Assembly (NCBI GenBank): GCA_937949585.1
Contig: CALEDW010000116.1
Span: 1-6,234, forward strand
Source of the DNA: an uncultured Acidimicrobiia bacterium
GTDB taxonomy: Bacteria; Actinomycetota; Acidimicrobiia; IMCC26256; CALEDW01
Length of the DNA stretch: 6,234 bases
Direction of reading: 5' to 3'
Position numbers and translations under genes: made by a program. Shown here piece after piece: positions 1-6,234 of the stretch (position 1 is its first letter; the number at the start of each line of letters is the position of its first letter). The notes under the pieces are model-generated. The model had not been told where the DNA came from. It was given only the letters and a program-made list of their open reading frames with translations, and did not search any database.

Positions 1-659
1 ACTTCCACACCGACGCCTGCATGGGCGGGTTCGTCCTGCCGTTCATGGAGCGGCTCGGCGAACCGGTGAGGCCCTGGGACTTCCGGGTCCCCGGGGTCAC
101 CACGATCTCGGCCGACCTGCACAAGCTCGGATACGCCCCCAAGGGCGCGTCGGTGCTCCTGCACCGCACCAAGGAGCTCCGGCGCTGGCAGACGTTCGTG
201 TTCGACGACTGGCTCGGCGGGTTCTACGCCTCCCCGAACCTCCAGGGCACCCGCGCCGCACTGCCGCTGGCCTGCGCTTGGGCGATCCTCCACCACCTCG
301 GCGTCGAGGGCTACCTGCGGCTGACCCGCCTCACGCTCGACACCACCCGGCGGCTCGTGACCGGGGTGCGGGAGATCCCCGGGCTCACCGTGTTGGGAGC
401 ACCCGAGGCGCACCTGGTGGCGATCTCCGCCGATCCCGGCCACCGGCCGGCCGTCGACGTGTTCGCGCTCGGCGACGCGCTCGCCACCCGCGGGTGGTTC
501 CACGACCGCCAGACCCCGCCCGACGCCCTTCACGCCACGGTGAGCGCGGGGAACGCCCCGGTGATCGGGGAGTACCTCGACGACCTCGCGGCCTGCGTGG
601 CCGAGATCGGCACGACCACGACCGCCGACCGCGGCACGAACTACGCCACCTTGGAGTGA
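1..659 (+). CDS. Sphingosine-1-phosphate-lyase-like PLP-dependent enzyme (C-terminal part, 5' truncated)
   Basis: Partial fold-type I PLP enzyme; the reading frame enters at base 3 and about 218 residues are visible, ending at the TGA at 657-659. The ATG at 21 lies inside the conserved core, so it is not the true start. Seen: TDACMGG (Asp codon at 12-14, the likely partner of the PLP pyridine nitrogen), then SADLHKLGYAPKG, whose Lys (codon 123-125) is the expected Schiff-base lysine, followed by a WLGGFYASPNLQG segment. These blocks, in this order and spacing, match eukaryotic and bacterial sphingosine-1-phosphate lyases better than glutamate or aromatic amino acid decarboxylases. The family cleaves phosphorylated long-chain bases into an aldehyde and phosphoethanolamine. 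Bacterial members are known, but the substrate here is inferred and could be another phosphorylated amino alcohol. Any N-terminal membrane segment would lie outside the window. The gene converges on the flavoprotein gene, 13 bp away. Confidence 0.85.
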   Translation, partial: FHTDACMGGFVLPFMERLGEPVRPWDFRVPGVTTISADLHKLGYAPKGASVLLHRTKELRRWQTFVFDDWLGGFYASPNLQGTRAALPLACAWAILHHLGVEGYLRLTRLTLDTTRRLVTGVREIPGLTVLGAPEAHLVAISADPGHRPAVDVFALGDALATRGWFHDRQTPPDALHATVSAGNAPVIGEYLDDLAACVAEIGTTTTADRGTNYATLE

Positions 660-663
660 GGGC

Positions 664-681
664 CGGGGCGGCTCAGCCCCG
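664..681. terminator. Possible bidirectional hairpin between convergent stop codons
   Basis: A perfect 6-bp GC stem (CGGGGC at 664-669, GCCCCG at 676-681) with a 6-nt loop begins 5 bases after the stop of the lyase gene and overlaps the stop codon of the oppositely oriented flavoprotein gene. Its position suits a shared terminator for two converging transcripts. No T-tract follows on either strand, and short GC stems arise easily by chance in DNA this G+C-rich, so this is only a candidate. Confidence 0.3.
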
Positions 682-1689
682 AGACGGCCGGGGCGTCCAC
701 CCCTGCAGCATCCGGGCGTAGTTCAGACGTTCCCAGCCGCCGGGGTCGGCGACGTTGTCGAACGCGGTGGCGCCCCGGGCCTCGCCCACCGACCGGTAGC
801 CGTGCTCGTCGAGCCAGGCCTCGAGCTCGGAGACCAGCCGGCCCAGCGCCGCGGCCGGCCGGTCGGCGGCGAGCAACGCGGAGACCGTCTGCACGACCGT
901 CGCCCCGCACAGCACGGCCTTCGCCGCATCGGCCCCGGTGTGCACCCCGCCGGTGCAGGCGAGGTCGAGGGGCACGCGGCCCCAGAGCAGGGCCAGCGCG
1001 TGGAGGCGCGGGGGCAGCTCGGCCGGGGTCGACAGGACGAGCCGCCGGTCGAGGCCCAAGGTGTCGAGGTCGATGTCGGGCTGGTAGAAGCGGTTGAAGC
1101 AGGCGATCCCGCGGGCGCCGGCCCGGGCCAGCGCCGCCGCGAAGCCGGGCAGCGACGTGTACGACGCCGACACCTTGACGGTCACCGGGACGGGCACGGT
1201 CTCCACGACGGCCGTCACCACCTCGAGCTGACGGGCCTCCACCTCGGCCGAGGTGACCGTCGAGTCGGTGACCACCTCGTACAGGTTCAGCTCCACGGCG
1301 TCGGCCCCGGCGGCGGCAAGCTCGCCCGCCAAGCTCGTCCACCCGCCCGGGGTGACGCCGTTGACCGAGGCGATCACCGGCACGTCGACCGTCGCCTTCA
1401 GGCGCTGGAGCTGGGCGAGCGTCCCCTCGGCCCCCAGGGAGAACACCTCGCTGTCGGGCAGGAACGACCTGGCCTCGGGGTTGGCGTCCACGTAGGCGTC
1501 GAGGAAGTGGTGGGCACCCAGCTGTTCGTGGACCAACTGCTCCTCGAACAGTGATGGCAGCACCACGGCGCCGGCGCCGGCGGCGACGAGGGCCTCGACG
1601 GCGGCGAGATCGGCGCCGAGCGGGCACGCCCCCACCACCACCGGGCCGCGCAGGTCGAGCCCGAGCCATCGGGTTCGGAGGTCAGCCAC
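673..1689 (-). CDS. Dihydroorotate dehydrogenase-like flavoprotein, PFOR-associated type
   Basis: 338 residues with the FMN-binding TIM-barrel layout of DHODs. Starts at GTG 1689; the N-terminus (LGLDLRGPVVVGACPLG) matches the family's first strand, so the start is well placed. Seen: LPSLFEEQLVHEQLG near 44-58, ASVNGVTPGGW at 107-117, a barrel Lys at 172 (VKVSASY), FNRFYQPDIDLDTL at 198-211, LSTPAEL at 219-225, then TGGVHTGADA (246-255) and GATVVQ (262-267), the FMN-phosphate loops. The resemblance is to the divergent 'dihydroorotate dehydrogenase-like' family rather than PyrD. The usual NxSxPN orotate motif reads NLYEV (135-139), so the Cys or Ser base is absent, and there is no Lys in the first FMN-contact region. 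It is therefore probably a flavin oxidoreductase of unknown substrate. The gene overlaps the PFOR 3' end by 8 nt, implying co-transcription, likely coupled translation and a possible role linked to PFOR. Confidence 0.88.
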   Translation of the reverse strand: MADLRTRWLGLDLRGPVVVGACPLGADLAAVEALVAAGAGAVVLPSLFEEQLVHEQLGAHHFLDAYVDANPEARSFLPDSEVFSLGAEGTLAQLQRLKATVDVPVIASVNGVTPGGWTSLAGELAAAGADAVELNLYEVVTDSTVTSAEVEARQLEVVTAVVETVPVPVTVKVSASYTSLPGFAAALARAGARGIACFNRFYQPDIDLDTLGLDRRLVLSTPAELPPRLHALALLWGRVPLDLACTGGVHTGADAAKAVLCGATVVQTVSALLAADRPAAALGRLVSELEAWLDEHGYRSVGEARGATAFDNVADPGGWERLNYARMLQGWTPRPSRG

Positions 1690-4600
1690 CGGCGGGCCCC
1701 GGGCCGGCCGGATCGCCGTGGGTGTCGAGGCGGATGCGGGCCAGCTGCGCGTACAGGTCGTGGCGTTCCTGGGCGGCGCGCTCGGCGGCGGCGACCAGCG
1801 CCCGGTACCGGTCCGGGTCCCGCAGCTCGACCATCCGGAACCGCGCCTCCTGTTCCATGTACTCCCGCATCGGGATCGAACGGGGATCGGCGTCGACGTG
1901 CAGCGGCGGCTCCCCGGCGGCGATCCGGCGGGGATCGAAACGGTACAACGGCCACGCGCCGGCCTTGATGGCCCGCATCTGCTGGCCGGGGGAGTGCACG
2001 AGGTCGTAGCCGTGGGCGATGCATGGACTGTGCGCGATGACGAGCGACGGCCCCGGGTAGGACTCCGCCTCCGCCAGCGCGTGCACCGTGTGGGCGCTGC
2101 GGGCTTGCAGCGCCACGCTGGCCACGTAGACGTGGCCGTAGGTCATCGCCTCGAGGCCGAGGTCCTTCTTGGGGCTGGCCTTGCCCGCGGCGGCGAACTT
2201 CGCCACGGCACCGATCGGGGTGGCCTTCGACTGCTGCCCACCCGTGTTCGAGTACACCTCGGTGTCGAGGACCAGCACGTTGACATCCCAGGTGCCGGCG
2301 AGCACGTGGTCGAGCCCCCCGGCGCCGATGTCGTAGGCCCAACCGTCACCGCCGACCAGCCAGACGGAGCGGGGCACGAGGTGCTCGGCCAGGTCTGCCA
2401 ACTCCCGGACGAGCGCCTCCGTCGGCGCGTCGGGTGTGCGGAGCCCGGCCAGACGCCGCCGCAGCTCGCCGACGGCGGCCCGCCGGACGGCGAGCGCGGC
2501 GGGCTCGGTGCCGGCCGTGGCCAGCAGCTGCGAGACGAGCGCGCCGGGGAGGCCGGCCTCGCCGACGACGGGCGCGAGTTGCCGGAGCAGCCCCCGGGCC
2601 CGGTCGGCGAGGGCGTCGAGGGCGAGGCGTAGTCCGAGGCCGAACTCGGCGTTGTCCTCGAACAACGAGTTGCTCCAGGCCGGGCCGCGCCCGTCGGGTC
2701 CGGTGGTGTAGGGGGTGGTGGGGAGGTTGCCGCCGTAGATCGAGGAGCACCCGGTGGCGTTGGCGATGACCAGCCGGTCACCGAACAGCTGGGTGAGCAG
2801 TCGCAGGTAGGGGGTCTCGCCGCAGCCGGCGCACGCCCCCGAGAACTCGAAGCGGGGTGCCAGCAACGGCACCCGGCGCGGTTCGCGGGGGATCCGTTCC
2901 GCAGGGAGGTCGGGGAGGCCCTCCAGGTAGGCCCAGGCCGCCGCCTCCCGGTCCCGGTGCTCGGCGGCCGGCACCATGTTGACGGCGCGGCGACGCGGCC
3001 GGGTGCGGTCGTGGGCGGGACAGACCTCCACGCAGAGCCCGCACCCGGTGCAATCGTCGGGCGACACCTGCACGACGTAGCCCGCGCCGGCCAGCTCCGG
3101 CGTGGTCCGCTCGGGGACGAACCGGAACTCCGGCGGCGGGTCGACGGCGTCGGCGGGGTCGAACACCTTGGTGCGGATGCAGGCGTGAGGGCAGATCATC
3201 GAGCAGCGGTTGCACTGGATGCACAGGTCCGGCTCCCACACGGGGATCTCCAGCGCGATGCGCCGCTTCTCGTAGCGGGCGGTCCCGGTGGGCCAGGTCC
3301 CGTCGGGCGGGAACGCCGAGACGGGCAGGCGATCGCCGTGCCCCTCGAGGAGCAGGCGGGTCACGCGGCGCACGAAGTCGGGGGCGTCGTCGGGCACGGC
3401 CGGTCGGCGCCGGCGGGTGGCCCGCACCGGGCCGAGCGGCACCTCGGTCATGCGGGCCGGTCCCTCGTCGACCGCGGCCTGGTTGCGTCGCACGATCTCC
3501 GGCCCGCGTCGGCCCCACGTCGCGGCGATCTCGTCCTTCAGGCGCCGGCGCGCCTCGTCGAAGGGCAGCAGCGGGCAGAGCGCGAAGAAGCACGCCTGCA
3601 TGATCGTGTTGATGCGCCGCCCGAGGCCCAGCTCCGCCGCGAGCCCGTACGCGTCGACCACCCACAGGCGCGCGCCCAGCTCGGTGAGGCGCTCCTGGAC
3701 CTCACGGGTGAGGCCGTCCCAGAACCGGTCCGCAGGCAGCGGGGTGTTGCACAGGACCGTGGCGCCCGGCGCGGCGACGGCCAGCACGTCGCGCCGGTCC
3801 AGCGCCTCCGGGTCGTGGACGCCCACGAAGGTGGCCCGGCGAATCTCGTACGGGGCCCGGATGGGACGCGGGGAGAAACGCAGGTGGGACACGGTCGTGG
3901 TCCCCGCCTTCTTCGAGTCGTACACGAAGTGGCCCTGGACCTCCAGCGGCGTGGCGTCGGCCACGATCCGCAGCGTCGCCTTGTTCGCGGAGACCGTCCC
4001 GTCGGCACCCAGGCCGTAGAACACCGCCCGGATCACGTCGTCGGGCTCGGGCGCGGGCTCGGGGCGCACGGGCAGGGAGAGGCGGGTGACGTCGTCGGTG
4101 ATCCCCACCGTGAAGCGACGGCGGGGACGAGGGGCGGAGAGCTCGGTGAGGATCGCCTCGACCATCGGCGGCGTCAGTTCCTTCGACGACAGCCCGAAGC
4201 GTCCGGCCACGATCTCGGGCAGACGGGGGCGCCGTCCGGTCTGGGCGGCCTCCACGAGCGCGCCGGTCACCTCGAGGGCGAGGGGATCGGCCACCGCGCC
4301 GGGCTCCTTGGTGCGGTCGAGTACCGCCACCCGGCGCACCGTGGGGGGCAGGGCCCGGTCGAAGCGGTCGAGGTCGAAAGGTCGGAACAGGCGGACCTTC
4401 ACCACACCGACCGGCGCCCCCGCAGCCGCCCGGGCCTCGACCACCTCGTGGAGGCACTCGGCGGCCGAGCCCATCACCACGATCACCTGCTCGGCCTCGG
4501 GATGGCCGGCGTACTCGAAACAGCCGTAGTGCCGGCCGGTGGCGGCGGCCAGGCGCTCCATCGCCGCCTCCACCGCGTCCGGGGTCGCGTCGTAGAAGGG

Positions 4601-5317
4601 GTTGACCGCTTCCCGGGCCTGGAACCAGGTGTCGGGGTTGTGTGCCGTGCCGCGCACCACGGGACGGTCCGGTGACAGGCCCCGGCGCCGGTGCGCGGCC
4701 ACGAGACCGTCGTCGACCAGTGCCCGCAGGGTGTCGTCGTCGAGGGTGCGTACCCGCTGGATCTCGTGCGAGGTGCGGAACCCGTCGAAGAAGTGCAGGA
4801 ACGGCACCCGGGCCGCCAACGATGCGGCGTGGCCGACGGCGGCGAGGTCTTGGGCCTCCTGCGGGGACCCGGAGGCGAGGAGCGCGACGCCGGTGGTGCG
4901 GGCCGCCATGACGTCGGAGTGGTCGCCGAAGATCGACAGGGCGTGCGTGGCGATCGTCCGGGCGGCGACGTGGCCGCAGAACGCCGTGAGCTCCCCGGCG
5001 ATCTTGAAGAGCTCGGGGAGCATGAGCAGCAGGCCCTGCGACGCCGTGAACGTGGTGGCCAGCGCGCCGCCCTGCAGGGCGCCGTGCACGGCGCCGGCCG
5101 CGCCCCCCTCGGACTGCATCTCCACGACCGTCGGTACATGCCCCCACAGGTTCGGTACGCCGCGGGTGGCCCAGTCGTCGGCGTGCTCGCCCATGGGCGA
5201 GGCGGGGGTGATCGGGTAGATCGCGATCACCTCGCTGAGCCGGTAGGCCACCGCGGCCACGGCCTCGTTGGCGTCCAGGGCCCGGCCGGCGGTCGTGGCG
5301 GGGGTCACAGCGGGCAT
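1682..5317 (-). CDS. nifJ: Pyruvate:ferredoxin (flavodoxin) oxidoreductase, single-chain
   Basis: Full-length cytoplasmic homodimer-type PFOR, 1211 residues from ATG 5317, normal for NifJ-type enzymes. It converts pyruvate + CoA to acetyl-CoA + CO2 and reduces ferredoxin or flavodoxin. Domains in order: N-terminal pyrimidine/pyruvate domain (about 10-260) with YPITPASPM, Thr37, Glu70 (EMQSEGG) and Arg120 at the expected catalytic spacing; a second transketolase-C-like domain (about 275-400); a gamma domain (about 428-620, FYGLGADGTVSANK, YDSKKAGTTTVSHLR); a two-[4Fe-4S] ferredoxin domain with C699-C702-C705-C709P and C756-C759-C762-C766P; and a TPP domain with GDGWAYDIG (990-998) and YSNTGGQQSKATP (Asn1024). 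The proximal cluster ligands are C829, C832, C857 and C1099. The C-terminus lacks an obvious oxygen-protection extension like that of Desulfovibrio africanus PFOR. The open frame runs on to an ATG at 5437, but homology begins near residue 11 of the version given here; GTG 5308 is another possible start. No clear Shine-Dalgarno sequence is visible. First gene of the operon with the DHOD-like flavoprotein. Confidence 0.96.
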   Translation of the reverse strand: MPAVTPATTAGRALDANEAVAAVAYRLSEVIAIYPITPASPMGEHADDWATRGVPNLWGHVPTVVEMQSEGGAAGAVHGALQGGALATTFTASQGLLLMLPELFKIAGELTAFCGHVAARTIATHALSIFGDHSDVMAARTTGVALLASGSPQEAQDLAAVGHAASLAARVPFLHFFDGFRTSHEIQRVRTLDDDTLRALVDDGLVAAHRRRGLSPDRPVVRGTAHNPDTWFQAREAVNPFYDATPDAVEAAMERLAAATGRHYGCFEYAGHPEAEQVIVVMGSAAECLHEVVEARAAAGAPVGVVKVRLFRPFDLDRFDRALPPTVRRVAVLDRTKEPGAVADPLALEVTGALVEAAQTGRRPRLPEIVAGRFGLSSKELTPPMVEAILTELSAPRPRRRFTVGITDDVTRLSLPVRPEPAPEPDDVIRAVFYGLGADGTVSANKATLRIVADATPLEVQGHFVYDSKKAGTTTVSHLRFSPRPIRAPYEIRRATFVGVHDPEALDRRDVLAVAAPGATVLCNTPLPADRFWDGLTREVQERLTELGARLWVVDAYGLAAELGLGRRINTIMQACFFALCPLLPFDEARRRLKDEIAATWGRRGPEIVRRNQAAVDEGPARMTEVPLGPVRATRRRRPAVPDDAPDFVRRVTRLLLEGHGDRLPVSAFPPDGTWPTGTARYEKRRIALEIPVWEPDLCIQCNRCSMICPHACIRTKVFDPADAVDPPPEFRFVPERTTPELAGAGYVVQVSPDDCTGCGLCVEVCPAHDRTRPRRRAVNMVPAAEHRDREAAAWAYLEGLPDLPAERIPREPRRVPLLAPRFEFSGACAGCGETPYLRLLTQLFGDRLVIANATGCSSIYGGNLPTTPYTTGPDGRGPAWSNSLFEDNAEFGLGLRLALDALADRARGLLRQLAPVVGEAGLPGALVSQLLATAGTEPAALAVRRAAVGELRRRLAGLRTPDAPTEALVRELADLAEHLVPRSVWLVGGDGWAYDIGAGGLDHVLAGTWDVNVLVLDTEVYSNTGGQQSKATPIGAVAKFAAAGKASPKKDLGLEAMTYGHVYVASVALQARSAHTVHALAEAESYPGPSLVIAHSPCIAHGYDLVHSPGQQMRAIKAGAWPLYRFDPRRIAAGEPPLHVDADPRSIPMREYMEQEARFRMVELRDPDRYRALVAAAERAAQERHDLYAQLARIRLDTHGDPAGPGPAGG

Positions 5318-5411
5318 TGCAGCACGGGCGCCCGCCGTGGGGCAGGGACCATCGTCACCCCGGGCCGGGTCCCACGGTGCCCGCATCGGGACCCGTGCCG
5401 ACCCGCCTAGG
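5318..5411. promoter_or_regulatory. Divergent intergenic/promoter region between PFOR and antiporter
   Basis: These roughly 94 bp separate the most likely starts of the minus-strand PFOR gene and the plus-strand antiporter gene, so they must hold one or both promoters unless transcription starts inside the genes. No strong -35/-10 pair is visible on either strand. TAGGGT at 5408-5413 fits the actinobacterial -10 pattern TANNNT on the plus strand but has no good -35 partner; using it would put the transcript start near 5420 and favour the antiporter ATG at 5466 over the GTG at 5412. Neither gene has a convincing ribosome binding site, so leaderless or short-leader mRNAs are plausible. Confidence 0.45.
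5366..5394. repeat. Perfect 8-bp inverted repeat, candidate operator
   Basis: CGGGTCCC (5366-5373) and GGGACCCG (5388-5395) are exact reverse complements separated by 14 nt. Left-arm start to right-arm start is 22 bp, about two helical turns, which suits a dimeric regulator binding one face of the DNA. It lies in the intergenic region between two divergent genes, so one protein bound here could affect both. It could also be a hairpin in a leader transcript, or chance in G+C-rich DNA; the regulator is unknown. Confidence 0.4.
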
Positions 5412-6234
5412 GTGAACGGCACGAACCTCGCCGCCACCGCCGCCGACGGCCGCGACTTCTACGCCATGGCCGGGATCCTCGCCCTGGCCGGCGCGGGCGG
5501 ACTCCTGGCCAGCCGGCTCCGTCAACCGGTCCTCGTGGCCTACATCGTCGTGGGGATCGCCGTCGGTCCGTTCGGGACCGGATGGGTGAACCCGGGGGAG
5601 CAACTCGAGGTCCTGGCCCGGCTCGGGATCGCGGTGCTGCTGTTCCTCGTCGGACTCAAGCTCGACGTCCACCTCATCCGGCAGACCGGCCCCGTGGCCC
5701 TGGCCACCGGCCTGGGCCAGATCGTGTTCACCTCGGTCGTCGGGTTCGTCATCGCGCTGCTCCTCGGCCTCGAGCCGGTCACCGCGGGGTACGTGGCCGT
5801 CGCCCTCACCTTCTCCTCCACGATCATCATCGTGAAGCTCCTGTCGGACAAGCGGGAGCTCGAGGAGCTCCACGGCCGCATCGCGATCGGGTTCCTCATC
5901 GTCCAGGACATCGTGGTCATCGCCATGATGATCGGCATCACCGCCGTCGGGTCGCGGCGTACCCAGGGCCTGGCCGCGGAGGTGGCCTGGACGGTCGGGA
6001 AGGGCGTGCTCCTCCTCGTGGGCGCGGCGGTTGCGGCCCGGGTGGTGCTGCCTCGGGTCCTGTCGGCCGCGTCGCGCTCCTCCGAGGTACTGATGCTGGC
6101 CGGGGTGGCCTGGGCGGTCGCGCTCGCCGCGGGCTCCGACGCGATGGGGTTCAGCAGCGAGATCGGGGCGTTCATCGCCGGGATCGCCGTTGCGTCGACC
6201 CCGTTCCGGGAGGCGATGAGCGCCCGGCTCGTGA
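5412..6234 (+). CDS. CPA2-family (Kef-type) cation:proton antiporter, N-terminal part (3' truncated)
   Basis: Open frame from GTG 5412 to the window edge, 274 residues visible. Inner-membrane antiporter of the monovalent cation:proton antiporter-2 family, which exchanges K+ or Na+ for H+. Hydrophobic segments are visible at about 16-32, 39-53, 68-82, 95-119, 124-143, 157-178, 196-213, 226-240 and 248-262. Family motifs: LRQPVLVAYIVVGIAVGP (36-53), LGIAVLLFLVGLKLD (71-85), SSTIIIVKLLSDK (135-147), FLIVQDIVVI (161-170) with Asp166 as the likely ion-translocation residue, and GFSSEIGAFIAGI (246-258). A single Asp preceded by Gln resembles the KefB/KefC-like branch rather than the DD/ND electrogenic types. 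GTG 5412 is preferred because the DFYAMAGILAL stretch resembles family N-termini; ATG 5466 is the alternative and would shorten the first segment. No ribosome binding site is evident. Whether a C-terminal RCK/TrkA-N regulatory domain follows cannot be seen. Divergent from PFOR. Confidence 0.88.
   Translation, partial: MNGTNLAATAADGRDFYAMAGILALAGAGGLLASRLRQPVLVAYIVVGIAVGPFGTGWVNPGEQLEVLARLGIAVLLFLVGLKLDVHLIRQTGPVALATGLGQIVFTSVVGFVIALLLGLEPVTAGYVAVALTFSSTIIIVKLLSDKRELEELHGRIAIGFLIVQDIVVIAMMIGITAVGSRRTQGLAAEVAWTVGKGVLLLVGAAVAARVVLPRVLSAASRSSEVLMLAGVAWAVALAAGSDAMGFSSEIGAFIAGIAVASTPFREAMSARLV

Noticed and set aside
661..695. Direct repeat of GGCCGGGGCG at 661-670 and 686-695
   Set aside because: Only two copies of a G/C-only 10-mer in G+C-rich DNA, with the second copy within the flavoprotein coding region; chance is the simplest explanation.
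802..1554. A 250-codon plus-strand frame opposite the DHOD-like gene
   Set aside because: It is a composition shadow; the minus-strand protein has a coherent flavoprotein fold along its whole length.
2957..4675. A 572-codon open frame on the plus strand, antisense to PFOR
   Set aside because: The product is rich in Arg, Gly, His and Val with no recognisable domain, and it lies opposite a PFOR with intact motifs throughout. Long antisense frames are expected where third positions are nearly all G or C.
3702..5147. A 481-codon minus-strand frame overlapping PFOR in another frame
   Set aside because: Its composition is Arg/Gly/Pro-rich low complexity; the overlapping PFOR frame explains the sequence fully. 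There is no sign of a frameshift in PFOR that would need this frame.
5855..5871. Perfect inverted repeat GGAGCTC-GAG-GAGCTCC
   Set aside because: It lies inside the antiporter and follows from codons for an alternating Glu-Leu stretch (RELEEL); the 3-nt loop and coding position argue against a regulatory role.
5540..6175. A 211-codon minus-strand frame opposite the antiporter
   Set aside because: It is Ser/Thr/Arg-rich with no domain, while the plus-strand frame shows regular membrane segments and CPA2 motifs.
1..6234. Possible defence, mobile or CRISPR system
   Set aside because: No transposase, integrase, nuclease, toxin-antitoxin or repeat-spacer pattern was seen. Nearly all the window is occupied by four metabolic or transport genes of uniform composition.

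Overview
This window looks like chromosomal DNA from a high-G+C bacterium. By eye it is around 70% G+C, with G or C at almost every third codon position, GTG starts and no obvious Shine-Dalgarno sequences. Those traits, plus a CPA2-type antiporter and a sphingosine-1-phosphate-lyase-like enzyme, fit an actinobacterium, perhaps of a deep lineage such as Acidimicrobiia. That placement is inference from composition and gene style; there is no rRNA or marker gene to confirm it.

Layout, left to right. (1) Positions 1-659, plus strand: the C-terminal part of a PLP-dependent lyase closely resembling sphingosine-1-phosphate lyase, truncated by the window edge. (2) A 13-bp gap between two convergent stop codons, with a short GC hairpin over it. 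(3) Positions 673-1689, minus strand: a dihydroorotate-dehydrogenase-like flavoprotein of the divergent type that lacks the orotate-site motif. (4) Positions 1682-5317, minus strand: a complete single-chain pyruvate:ferredoxin/flavodoxin oxidoreductase (NifJ/PFOR type), with all 12 cluster cysteines and the TPP site visible. (5) A short divergent intergenic region (about 5318-5411) carrying an 8-bp perfect inverted repeat. (6) Position 5412 to the window end, plus strand: the N-terminal part of a CPA2 (Kef-type) cation:proton antiporter, cut off by the right edge.

How they work together. The PFOR and the DHOD-like gene form a clear two-gene operon on the minus strand: the second starts inside the last codons of the first (8-nt overlap), so they are probably translationally coupled. 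PFOR would oxidise pyruvate to acetyl-CoA and pass two electrons to ferredoxin or flavodoxin, or run in reverse. The flavoprotein has kept its FMN-barrel features but lost the residues that make DHODs act on dihydroorotate, so it may serve the PFOR electron economy rather than pyrimidine synthesis. The flanking lyase (convergent) and antiporter (divergent) show no evident functional link beyond adjacency.

No RNA genes, mobile elements, CRISPR arrays or phage genes were seen. The most notable element is the coupled PFOR / non-canonical DHOD-like pair; the rest looks like ordinary chromosomal gene content.
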